A stretch of 64,000 nt of DNA from CAYRLW01 sp964425215 (GTDB lineage: Bacteria > Spirochaetota > Spirochaetia > Treponematales > Breznakiellaceae), in assembly GCA_964425215.1 (NCBI GenBank), contig CAYRLW010000009.1:17024-81023 (forward strand), read 5' to 3'. How positions within the stretch are numbered: position 1 is the first letter of the stretch; every line of letters begins with the position of its first letter. The position numbers were made by a program, and so were the translations under genes. The notes under the pieces were generated by a model that had not been told where the DNA came from, ran no database searches, and saw only the letters and a list, made by a program, of their open reading frames with translations. This document shows, in pieces, positions 24,992 through 33,093 of the stretch.

Positions 24992-25792
24992 ATGGATCAA
25001 CTAAACAAAAACAATTATTCCTGTTTACTAGAGGTTAACGGGGTATCAAAACATTTTCGAGGGTTGCGTGCGGTGGATGATTATCACCTGAGGGTATGGC
25101 CCTCGGAAATTATAGGAATTATTGGTCCCAATGGAGCGGGAAAATCGACGGTTTTTAACCTTTTAACCGGTCATATACATCCGGATGGGGGAACAATAAC
25201 GTTCCGGGGAAAGAATATTACAACCCTTCCGCCCCACAGAATTTCCCAGGATGGAATGGGTAGAACCTTTCAAAATATACGGCTTTTTCAGTCCATGACG
25301 GTACTGGAAAACGTTGTTTGCGCTGGTCAATTGGGAAAACAGGGAAACTTTTTTGAAACCCTATTGAGTACACCGACGTTTCGCAAAAAAGAAGCTTCTA
25401 TAAAAGAAGAAGCCCTTCGGATGCTTTCAATTTTTAATTTGGCCGATAAGGCAGATACGCTGGCCACGACTCTTTCGTATGGGGATCAAAGAAAGCTGGA
25501 GATTGTACGGGCGTTGGCTTTACAGCCTAAACTTCTCTTGCTAGACGAGCCTGTAGCGGGGATGAATCAGGCGGAAAAGGATGAAATGTTGGCTCTTATT
25601 CGACGGATTCGGGAAGAGTTTTCCCTTGCGGTCGTTATTATCGAGCATAATATGCCGGTAATTATGAACCTTTGCGAACGTATTCAGGTTTTAAGTTACG
25701 GTCAGTTGATAGCCGAAGGTCTACCCCAGGAAATTCAAAATAATAAGCTAGTTATCGAATCCTACCTGGGGCAGGAGGACTTGGATGCTTAA
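24992..25792 (+). CDS. livG: branched-chain amino acid-type ABC transporter ATPase
   Basis: A 266-aa ATPase of the HAAT family. Walker A is GPNGAGKST, the signature region is TLSYGDQRKLEI (LSYGDQ), Walker B is LLLLDEPVAGMN and the switch His is in VIIEHNM. The MGRTFQNIRLFQSMTVLENV segment (part RTFQNIRLF) is typical of LivG. It forms the ATPase dimer with LivF on the cytoplasmic face. It overlaps livF by 8 bp. Confidence 0.93.
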   Translation: MDQLNKNNYSCLLEVNGVSKHFRGLRAVDDYHLRVWPSEIIGIIGPNGAGKSTVFNLLTGHIHPDGGTITFRGKNITTLPPHRISQDGMGRTFQNIRLFQSMTVLENVVCAGQLGKQGNFFETLLSTPTFRKKEASIKEEALRMLSIFNLADKADTLATTLSYGDQRKLEIVRALALQPKLLLLDEPVAGMNQAEKDEMLALIRRIREEFSLAVVIIEHNMPVIMNLCERIQVLSYGQLIAEGLPQEIQNNKLVIESYLGQEDLDA

Positions 25793-26519
25793 AATTATGG
25801 ATCTGCACATCTTTTATGGCCACGTCCACGCATTGAAGGGAATAACGTTGGAGATCCAGGATGGGGAATTGGTGGCTTTGCTTGGCCCCAACGGAGCGGG
25901 AAAATCGACAACCTTGATGGGTATTTCGGGGATCGTTCGTCCTCAGTCTGGAACCATACGGTACGATGGAACGGATATAACCAAAAAGGATCCCCAGGAG
26001 ATTGTTGAGCTTGGAATTATCCATTCCCCCGAAGGACGAAGGATATTTGGTAATTTAAGCGTTATAGAAAATTTACGAATGGGAGCGGTCCGGCGGAAAG
26101 ATAAGACTTCTCTAAAAAAGGACATGGAAGAAGTTTTTTCCCTGTTCCCTATTTTGGAAAAACGTCAGCATCAAGCGGGAGGGACCTTATCGGGAGGAGA
26201 ACAGCAAATGTTAGCAATTGGCAGGGCTCTGATCGCGAAGCCCCGCCTTCTTATGCTGGATGAACCATCCTTAGGTTTAGCTCCGCTGGTGGTAAAAGAA
26301 ATATTCGCGGTCATAAAAGGTCTCCATGAAAAGGGGGTGACCATTTTATTGGTGGAACAAAACGCCCGGCAAGCCTTACGGATTGCGGATCGAAGTTACC
26401 TTTTGGAAACTGGATCGATAGCGCTTACGGGAACGAAAGCAGAAATGGCCCATAATCCAGAAATCGAAAAAATATACCTAAGTCGCGCGGACGAAGGATC
26501 GGTGGAACATGCAATTTGA
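25785..26519 (+). CDS. livF: branched-chain amino acid-type ABC transporter ATPase
   Basis: A 244-aa LivF-type ATPase: Walker A GPNGAGKST, HSPEGRRIFGNLSVIENLRM (part SPEGRRIFGNLSV), signature TLSGGEQQML, Walker B LLMLDEPSLGLAP and LLVEQNARQALRIADR. SD GGAGG is 6 nt before the ATG. The gene overlaps livG by 8 bp and livH by 11 bp, so the four membrane-side components are tightly coupled. Confidence 0.93.
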   Translation: MLKIMDLHIFYGHVHALKGITLEIQDGELVALLGPNGAGKSTTLMGISGIVRPQSGTIRYDGTDITKKDPQEIVELGIIHSPEGRRIFGNLSVIENLRMGAVRRKDKTSLKKDMEEVFSLFPILEKRQHQAGGTLSGGEQQMLAIGRALIAKPRLLMLDEPSLGLAPLVVKEIFAVIKGLHEKGVTILLVEQNARQALRIADRSYLLETGSIALTGTKAEMAHNPEIEKIYLSRADEGSVEHAI

Positions 26520-27402
26520 GTATCTGGTCCAACAAGTACTTAATTCAATAAGTATTGGTAGTCTCTACGCGCTGATGGCTATTGGTTTAGCCATGGTGTT
26601 TGGGATTTTACGGCTTATCAATTTTGCCCATGGGGATCTAATAATGGTAGGTAGTTACGCTACCCTATTGTTGAACCTCCTGGGTCTCCCGTTTTGGATC
26701 GCAGCCCTTCTGGGTATTCTTATGAGCGGTGTAGCGGGGGTACTGATGGAAAGGGTTGCCTATCGGCCTATACGAGGGGCAAGCGATGTGGCTATGCTTC
26801 TTACCTCTTTTGCGGTGACCATATTTTTAGAAAACCTGGCGGTTATGATTTTTAGAGCCACGTCTCGACCCTTTGCATCCCCCGAAATATTAAGTCAAGT
26901 TATAAAATTTGGAGGGATCCGCGTTTCCAGCCTTAGTATTATTTCCATTGGTATTACCCTAATTCTCTTAGTGTTGCTTTCTTTTTTTGTTAAACGTACC
27001 GAAACGGGCATATCCTTAAGGGCCACATCCCAGGATCTTATCGCGGCACGGCTGATGGGTATCAATGTTAATAGGATAATCGTAACCGCGTTTATTATCG
27101 GGTCAGTGTTAGCTGGGGTTGTTGGGGTTCTCTGGAGTGCCCGAGTTGGGAAGATTGATCCACTGATGGGGTTTCAACCCGTATTAAAGGCGTTTGTGGG
27201 TTCTGTGGTTGGGGGTCTAGGTAGTATTCCGGGGGCCATATTGGGGGGATACCTTCTAGGAATTACGGAGATTCTATTGCAAGCCCTATTACCTTCGAAC
27301 TTGGCTCCCTATCGGGATGCCTTTGTATTTATCATCCTTATTATTTTACTTCTGTTCCGTCCTAATGGAATTTTGGGTACCACGGCTAAGGAGAAAATAT
27401 GA
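26509..27402 (+). CDS. livH: branched-chain amino acid-type ABC permease
   Basis: A 297-aa inner-membrane permease. The LivH signature GIGLAMVFGILRLINFAHGDLIM appears as VFGILRLINFAHGDL near residue 30, and the EAA-like loop is TGISLRATSQDLIAARLMGI. The C-terminus contains VVGGLGSIPGAILGGYLLGI. About eight hydrophobic segments. Substrate is set by the binding protein; the linked creatininase-family gene suggests something other than leucine. Confidence 0.93.
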   Translation: MQFEYLVQQVLNSISIGSLYALMAIGLAMVFGILRLINFAHGDLIMVGSYATLLLNLLGLPFWIAALLGILMSGVAGVLMERVAYRPIRGASDVAMLLTSFAVTIFLENLAVMIFRATSRPFASPEILSQVIKFGGIRVSSLSIISIGITLILLVLLSFFVKRTETGISLRATSQDLIAARLMGINVNRIIVTAFIIGSVLAGVVGVLWSARVGKIDPLMGFQPVLKAFVGSVVGGLGSIPGAILGGYLLGITEILLQALLPSNLAPYRDAFVFIILIILLLFRPNGILGTTAKEKI

Positions 27403-28466
27403 ACTGGGCCAGCAAACACAAAAAAACCGTCTATATTGTTAGCACGATCCTTCTTGTTGATTTTATATATTTACTTATCAGCGGTGGGACTGATTATGTG
27501 GAGAGAATTATAATTGGAATTGCCATTTATATTATTTTAGCCCTAGGGTTAAACTTTTTTAGCGGATTAACCGGATTGTTTTCCCTGGGGCATGTGGGAT
27601 TTATGGCCCTGGGAGCCTATGTATCTTCTATTCTAACCCTTCCATTACAAATGAAAGCGGCGAATTTACCGGATCTACCCGAGTGGTTAGCCCACGTGCA
27701 ACTTCCCTTTTTCCCTGCGGTGCTCATAGCCGCATTGTTTGCCATGGTAGTGGCCTTTTTTATCGGTATCCCCTTGATGCGTCTTATTGGCCCCTATGTT
27801 TCTGTGGCGACGATGGGTTTTTTAGTGATAACGCAGGTGGTCTTGACTAATTGGGATACCTTTACCCGGGGAGCGAGGACCTTTGCGGGTGTCCCCGCCT
27901 ATACTTCCTGGTGGAACGTCTGGCTCTGGGCTTTGTTCGTGGTGTATATCGTCTTGAGACTTAAATTTTCCTCCTTTGGTAGGAGTATGCGGGCCAGTAG
28001 GGATAATGCTATAGCCGCCGAATCCATAGGTATACCTATAGTCCGATCCCGTTTGTTAGCCTTTTGTGTAAGCGCTTTTATTACCGCCATCGGTGGTGCT
28101 TTGTGGGCCCATTTTATCCGAGCTTTTTCACCAAAATCCTTCTATTTTGCCCAAACCTTTAGCGTTATCACCATGGTTATAATCGGGGGACTGGGGTCGG
28201 TCCGGGGTTCATTAGCCGGAGTCCTTTTTGTAACGGTGATCTCGGAAATTTTACGGAATTTGGAACGGGGTATTAATTTAGGGATCATGACAATTCTTCC
28301 TACGTATGGTTCTAGCCAGGTACTTATGGCGTTGATTCTTATCCTGATGATCGTTTTTAAACCTGCGGGTTTGTTTGGGGAAACAGAATGGAAATTCCGG
28401 AATGTTATTCTATTTTTCAAGGGAGTATTTACCTTTCGTTCAAAAACGAATAATGGGGGTCGCTAA
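27399..28466 (+). CDS. livM: branched-chain amino acid-type ABC permease
   Basis: A 355-aa permease. Typical LivM features are LALGLNFFSGLTGLFSLGHVGFMALGAY (part GLTGLFSLGHVGFMALGAY), the cytoplasmic loop SSFGRSMRASRDNAIAAESI and VIIGGLGSVRGSLAG. It starts 4 bp inside livH. A 47-bp gap with an SD precedes the binding-protein gene. Confidence 0.93.
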   Translation: MNWASKHKKTVYIVSTILLVDFIYLLISGGTDYVERIIIGIAIYIILALGLNFFSGLTGLFSLGHVGFMALGAYVSSILTLPLQMKAANLPDLPEWLAHVQLPFFPAVLIAALFAMVVAFFIGIPLMRLIGPYVSVATMGFLVITQVVLTNWDTFTRGARTFAGVPAYTSWWNVWLWALFVVYIVLRLKFSSFGRSMRASRDNAIAAESIGIPIVRSRLLAFCVSAFITAIGGALWAHFIRAFSPKSFYFAQTFSVITMVIIGGLGSVRGSLAGVLFVTVISEILRNLERGINLGIMTILPTYGSSQVLMALILILMIVFKPAGLFGETEWKFRNVILFFKGVFTFRSKTNNGGR

Positions 28467-28513
28467 CGGTTACGTAGTTAACCGTATTAAGTTTCATGGA
28501 TGGAGGTGTGAAT

Positions 28514-29686
28514 ATGAAAAAATGGATGGTTCCCCTAATAGCGCTTATAGCTTTAGGGGTAAGTTTGGGTTCCTGTGCTAAAGGTACGGGATCTACAATT
28601 AAGATCGGTATGATTTACAACATGACAGGAGCGCAGGCTTCGTTGGATGCCCCTTCGGCGAATGGCGCGAAGCTTGCGGCAAAAGAAATTAACGCGGCTG
28701 GCGGTGTTTTGGGAAAACAAATCGAATTGATCTCCTACGACGGAAAAACCGATGCTGAAACCATTGGGAAAGCGGCTACTCAATTGGCAACCTCCGACAA
28801 GGTAGTGGCTATGCTGGGCTTTAGCGATTCCGATATGGTTATGGCCGCCGCTCCCATCGCCGCTAAAGCGGGGATCATGTTCGTAACTTCTGGTGCCACG
28901 TCGCCCAAATTACCTGCCCAAGTTCCGGATTACCTGTTCTTGGCTTGTTTTGGGGATAACGTTCAAGCCGCCGCCGCTGCAGAATACGCGTATAAAAATT
29001 TGAACGCTAAAACGGTATACCTGTTAATCGATAAGGGCATGGAATATACCATGTTACTGGGTAAATACTTTAAAGAACGGTTTACCGAATTGGGCGGAAA
29101 TGTGGTTTTGGAGGATTATTATCAGACCGGGGACAAGGATTATTCCGCTCAGATTACAAAGCTTAAGGCATTAAAACCAGCGCCGGATATACTTTTTATT
29201 TCTTCTGGTCCTGATGATGTGGGGACTATTGTAAAGCAATTCCGTGACGGTGGGGTTAAACAGCCCATATTTGGCGGGGATGGTTATGATACCCCCTTAT
29301 TGGTCCAAATCGCGGGTCCGGGAGCGAACAATGTATATTTTACGACCCATTCGCTTATGGACCCCGAAGCGGGTACCCCAGCGGCTAAAAAATTCATAGC
29401 CGCCTATAAGGCGGAATATAAAACCGATCCGGAAAATGCCTTTGCCGGTTTAGGGTACGATACGGTGAAGCTTATTGCTGATTCAATTACCCGGGCAAAA
29501 TCGACAGACCCGAAGGCAATTAGGGATGCGTTGCAAACAACCAAAGGGCTCGCTGGTGTAACTGGGACTATTACCTTTGAAGCAGGGAATCCCATTCCAC
29601 AGAAAGGTGTGGCGCTTATCCAGGTAAAAGATGGGAAATTGGTATTAGCTGCCGAAGTGGTACCCGAGAAGGTCCCCGCTCCGTAA
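28514..29686 (+). CDS. livK: Liv-type substrate-binding lipoprotein
   Basis: About 390 aa. The signal peptide ends in VSLGSC (Cys21), so it is a lipoprotein. Mature sequence KIGMIYNMTGAQASLDAPSANGAKLAAKEI (part IGMIYNMTGAQASLD) is typical of type-1 binding proteins of the LivJ/FmdD/urea/amide group. The ligand-contact serines and threonines in TSGATSPKLP are present. ATG 28514 has SD GGAGGTG 7 nt upstream. The gene is followed by a hairpin and then the creatininase-family gene, so the ligand may be an amide or cyclic guanidino or ureido compound. Confidence 0.9.
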   Translation: MKKWMVPLIALIALGVSLGSCAKGTGSTIKIGMIYNMTGAQASLDAPSANGAKLAAKEINAAGGVLGKQIELISYDGKTDAETIGKAATQLATSDKVVAMLGFSDSDMVMAAAPIAAKAGIMFVTSGATSPKLPAQVPDYLFLACFGDNVQAAAAAEYAYKNLNAKTVYLLIDKGMEYTMLLGKYFKERFTELGGNVVLEDYYQTGDKDYSAQITKLKALKPAPDILFISSGPDDVGTIVKQFRDGGVKQPIFGGDGYDTPLLVQIAGPGANNVYFTTHSLMDPEAGTPAAKKFIAAYKAEYKTDPENAFAGLGYDTVKLIADSITRAKSTDPKAIRDALQTTKGLAGVTGTITFEAGNPIPQKGVALIQVKDGKLVLAAEVVPEKVPAP

Positions 29687-29721
29687 GGCATGGGTAACCA
29701 GTAAAAAGTTAGTGCATTGGG

Positions 29722-29755
29722 GGGTTTTGCGAAGGTATTTGATTACGCAAAACCC
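29722..29755. terminator. intercistronic hairpin after the Liv binding-protein gene
   Basis: Arms GGGTTTTGCG (29722-29731) and CGCAAAACCC (29746-29755), loop of 14 nt, no T-run. It lies between livK and the creatininase-family gene. It is probably an mRNA-stabilising or partial-termination element like the related hairpin at 16151. Confidence 0.65.
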
Positions 29756-29837
29756 TCCAATTACTACGGTGGCTTTATAACATGCCCTATGGGTTTAAAA
29801 AGCCACTGTTGTTCAAAATTATTAAAGGAGGCGTACT

Positions 29838-30602
29838 TTGAAAAAAAATCCTTTGGAAATTCAGCATTGGAACACCGAGGAGTATAGGGCCAAGGCTTTT
29901 GAAAAGGTCATTTTACCCCTAGGGTCCTTGGAAAGTCACGGAAACCATCTGCCCTTTGGTACCGACGCGCTTACTGCCTATCTTGTAGCTCTGGATATTG
30001 CCGCAAAACTACCAAAAACAGCGGTGCTTCCTCCAGTGAATTATGGGGTGAGCGAGCATTATAAGGAATTTCCCTTTTGCGTGTCCCTTTCCTTCGATAC
30101 AGAAATTGCCCTTTTAAAAGATATTTTTGAATCCGTCTATAGGGAGGGTATTAAAAAAATTTTTATTATGAATGGACACGATGGTAACATTGCCCCCATA
30201 GAAGTTGCTTCTCGGACCGTAAAGGTTGCCCACCCGGATATCAAAATTGTTTCATTGGATGCCTGGTGGAATATGGTAGGCAACCTACTCCCGGAGAACT
30301 TTTTTGAAGTCTGGAAAGGCCTTGGACATGGGGGCGAAGGAGAGTCATCCATTTGTCTTGAGTTATTCCCTGAGTTATGCAATATGGCTTCCGCAAAGGG
30401 TGTGGTTCCTAAGCTTCCTCCGTGGATTGATATAAAATGGCGTTTTAGTGAGCTAACCAATACAGGGGCCTCGGGAGATCCGACCAAAGCAACAAAAGAA
30501 AAAGGAGCAAAAATGCGCCAGGTCCTGGTCGAAACGGTTGTTAAGTTGCTACAGGAATTGGATACCCACGATTGGGACTATCGTTCCCCAGAAGTAAAAT
30601 AG
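29838..30602 (+). CDS. creatininase-family amidohydrolase
   Basis: A 254-aa protein of PF02633. Metal ligands are visible in LPLGSLESHGNHLPFGTD (Glu32, His34, Asp43) and GHGGEGESS; NGHDGN is the family NxHGGN-type motif. Members hydrolyse creatinine, cyclic ureides, formamides, or 3-dehydro-inosose lactone-type substrates using Zn or Mn. The true substrate is unknown. Start is TTG with a strong SD AAAGGAGG 7 nt upstream. It lies 150 bp after livK in the same direction, so uptake of its substrate by the Liv importer is a reasonable inference. Confidence 0.85.
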   Translation: MKKNPLEIQHWNTEEYRAKAFEKVILPLGSLESHGNHLPFGTDALTAYLVALDIAAKLPKTAVLPPVNYGVSEHYKEFPFCVSLSFDTEIALLKDIFESVYREGIKKIFIMNGHDGNIAPIEVASRTVKVAHPDIKIVSLDAWWNMVGNLLPENFFEVWKGLGHGGEGESSICLELFPELCNMASAKGVVPKLPPWIDIKWRFSELTNTGASGDPTKATKEKGAKMRQVLVETVVKLLQELDTHDWDYRSPEVK

Positions 30603-30661
30603 GCTCTTTGTTCTGTCCCAAAGATGAAAACCGCCTAATGCGGAACCGTAAGCTCGGCAGT

Positions 30662-30693
30662 AAAAGAGAGGGGGTCGTGCCCCCCCCTCTTTT
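30662..30693. terminator. terminator between creatininase gene and convergent H2-sensor gene
   Basis: AAAAGAG and GGGGG on the left pair with CCCCC and CTCTTTT on the right, with one A/C mismatch. It ends TTTTAG on the plus strand and is U-rich on both strands. Confidence 0.7.
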
Positions 30694-30751
30694 AGTCTGT
30701 ACCTTTTGAAAAACCCATCCCTTTTGCCAAGCCCTCTTTATGAAAAATCCC

Positions 30752-32848
30752 CTATTGCATCTGCTTGAGGTTGTTATGGGAAATAACCGCGATGGTTTCG
30801 ATTTCCCCGGCGACATGTTGGAGCGAAGTTTCCATTCGTTGGGATATGTCGTTGAGCCCATGGGTGGTGGACGTCAGGGTTTCCAGCGAAGTACCGATTC
30901 CTCCGGTTTCAGAGGCGAGGGCCCGCATGGATGTAAAAATTTCATTCATCCCATTGGCGCTTTGGTTTAGCTTTTCAAGAACTAAACGGATGTTTCCCCC
31001 CGAACGTTCAGTGATAGAGGTTGCGGCGTCCATATCCCGGGTCATGGAAGCGATGGTTTTGGCGATTTGGGTGGCGTTGATGCCCGCCTGATCGGCTAAG
31101 TTTCGAATTTCTTCGGCAACCACGGCAAAGCCGGCCCCGGAGGCTCCCGCATGGGCCGCTTCGATGGCGGCGTTCATGGACAGTAGGTTTGTTTGGGAGG
31201 CGATTTTGTTGATTCCTCCGACTAAGCCATGAACCGCGTGAATCTGTTCTTTTAAAGTTAGGATGGCCGAAAGGGAGGAGCCTAATTCGGATTGTACCGA
31301 GACTGCCATTTCTAAAAGAGACGCGAGTTCTTCGCTCCTGACGGAAGATAGCTGGGAAGAATGGGCGATGGCGGTCAAAAGATCCTCTATTCGTCGGGTC
31401 GAATCGTTCAGGGACGCGGCTTGCGCGTGGGTAAACCGGGAAAGATCGGGAAGCAACTTGGTTACGTCATTCACATCTTTAATGGATGAACCGATCTCCT
31501 TATCCAGGTCTATGGCCATCTGGGAGATGGTATCCCGGTGGCGGGCCAACACCAATTCCCGGTAATGCTGACAGTTTTCTGGCTTGTTCAGGTCGTTAAA
31601 AATGGCGATGCCCATGGTCTCGCAGGAGCCGTAACCGCAGGCGGCACAATTAAGAAAGTCTTTTTCCTCTATTTTTAACATTTTTTGGTAAATTTCCTGA
31701 AGTTCTCCCGTTGAAGGTATCCGCAAGTTTAGGGACGCCGAACGGTTCACGTAGGATCGGGCGAAAAGATCGGCCTTCCAATGGTCACGGATTGATTTTT
31801 GAATAGCCTTTTTTGAAGTTCTTTTAATAACCTTCCCAGAATGGGACAGTTTTGATTCCTCGGCCAGCTTCCTCCGTTGTACCGCCGCCTCAAGTATGTC
31901 GGCGGGTATTTTCTGGGAGCCCGTTCCGGTTCCGCCGTTGCACCCCTTTTCACAATTTAGGCAATCTAAAATAAGCGGGTTGACCTGTTTTTTGATCGAC
32001 TCGGGAAGTTCTTTTAGGTAGGGATAAATCACTGTGGGGCCTTCCATCTTTTTAATCGCGGTACCCAAATCCGGTCGTTCCCGTTCGACCGTGGCTTTTA
32101 GGCCCCCAGGGGTACTAAAAAGGGCTGCCCGTTCCCCCGTGGGACCGTCAAAGTCCAGTTCGGGAAACGACTTTAGATCGATACGCTGTTCTTTAAGATA
32201 TTCGTCGATCCGTTCCAACGTAACGTTGTAATCCCCAAGGCCCGTTTCGTCGAATTCCCGCCGTTTGGCTACGCAGGGAGAAATGATCACAATTTTGGAA
32301 TTCCGTAATTCAGGGCGCTCTTCCCGTATCATTTTAACGATGTGGAGCATGGGGCTGTCCGCGGGTGCCAGGTACGGAAGAAGTTCGGTTTGATAAATTT
32401 CGATATAGGAAACGATGGCGGGACAGGGTTGGGCGATGACGAAGGGGGGCTTGTTCGTTTTTATGTGATGTAGATACGACTGGACCGTTAATTCGGCCCC
32501 AAAGGCCACGTCGAATATGGCTTGGACCCCAAGACTTTTCAGCCAACCGTTAAAGCGCAACCGATTTTCGTCGTACCGGGCGGCTACTGCGGGAGCGATG
32601 ATGGCGAACATCTTCTCTCTTCGTTTTAGAGCTCCCATAAAGGAGTCAAAATCGTCGATGCCTCGCCGGGCCCCATGGGTACAAGCGGTTATGCAGGCCC
32701 CGCAACCGATACAAAGATCGGCTATAACTCGAACTTTATCTCCCGAACCGTCTATACAATATTTTACTGGACAAACGGATATGCAGGTATGACAATTGAC
32801 GCACTTATCTTCTATAACTTCTATAACTGGAGCGAGGGCGAGATTCAT
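30752..32848 (-). CDS. soluble chemoreceptor with [FeFe]-hydrogenase-like H2-sensor domain
   Basis: A 698-aa fusion. Two 4Fe-4S ferredoxin clusters lie at Cys16/19/22/26 and Cys46/49/52/56. A hydrogenase H-cluster domain (about 80-340) follows, with motifs QPCPAIVSY, SPCVAKRREFDE and DCLNCEKGCNGG: the four cluster Cys are present, but the proton-relay Cys of TSCCP is Pro. Near residue 410 a 4Fe-4S motif CAACGYGSCET lies next to ENCQHY. The C-terminal third is a chemotaxis signalling domain (QTNLLSMNAAIEAAHAG). There is no membrane segment, so it would sense cytoplasmic H2 or redox state and signal to CheA. SD GGAGG precedes the ATG. Confidence 0.9.
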   Translation of the reverse strand: MNLALAPVIEVIEDKCVNCHTCISVCPVKYCIDGSGDKVRVIADLCIGCGACITACTHGARRGIDDFDSFMGALKRREKMFAIIAPAVAARYDENRLRFNGWLKSLGVQAIFDVAFGAELTVQSYLHHIKTNKPPFVIAQPCPAIVSYIEIYQTELLPYLAPADSPMLHIVKMIREERPELRNSKIVIISPCVAKRREFDETGLGDYNVTLERIDEYLKEQRIDLKSFPELDFDGPTGERAALFSTPGGLKATVERERPDLGTAIKKMEGPTVIYPYLKELPESIKKQVNPLILDCLNCEKGCNGGTGTGSQKIPADILEAAVQRRKLAEESKLSHSGKVIKRTSKKAIQKSIRDHWKADLFARSYVNRSASLNLRIPSTGELQEIYQKMLKIEEKDFLNCAACGYGSCETMGIAIFNDLNKPENCQHYRELVLARHRDTISQMAIDLDKEIGSSIKDVNDVTKLLPDLSRFTHAQAASLNDSTRRIEDLLTAIAHSSQLSSVRSEELASLLEMAVSVQSELGSSLSAILTLKEQIHAVHGLVGGINKIASQTNLLSMNAAIEAAHAGASGAGFAVVAEEIRNLADQAGINATQIAKTIASMTRDMDAATSITERSGGNIRLVLEKLNQSANGMNEIFTSMRALASETGGIGTSLETLTSTTHGLNDISQRMETSLQHVAGEIETIAVISHNNLKQMQ

Positions 32849-32871
32849 GGGACCTCCAAAGGGTATATTCT

Positions 32872-32901
32872 ATAATATGAACCTATGGTATATATTTTCA
32901 A
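32872..32901 (-). promoter_or_regulatory. candidate promoter of the H2-sensor chemoreceptor gene
   Basis: On the minus strand TTGAAA (32901-32896), 18-bp spacer, TATTAT (32877-32872). It gives a leader of about 20 nt with a good SD. Confidence 0.5.
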
Positions 32902-32919
32902 TGCTTTTTTTTAAAATCT

Positions 32920-33056
32920 GAGGCTTTTCAAAACTCAAGGGGTTTTGAAAAAGCTATCTAGATGTACATGCAGTGTTTTTGCTATTCCGTATCATATTTA
33001 TATTGCAAAAATACTGCAAAGGCCTCTTTTAAAAGTAACAGACTTTTAAAAGAGGC
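32920..33056. repeat. structured repeats: family A copy 2 joined to family B hairpin
   Basis: GAGGC at 32920 pairs with GCCTC at 33022-33026, enclosing a hairpin (TTTTCAAAAC with GTTTTGAAAA) and the shared segment TGTACATGCAGTGTTTTT. GCCTC then starts a second hairpin with 15-bp perfect arms (33022-33036, 33042-33056) around loop AACAG. The block sits between the divergent H2-sensor and Cache chemoreceptor genes. Confidence 0.65.
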
Positions 33057-33093
33057 TCACCTCGTATGAATTTTATTAATATAGGTAAGGTTT

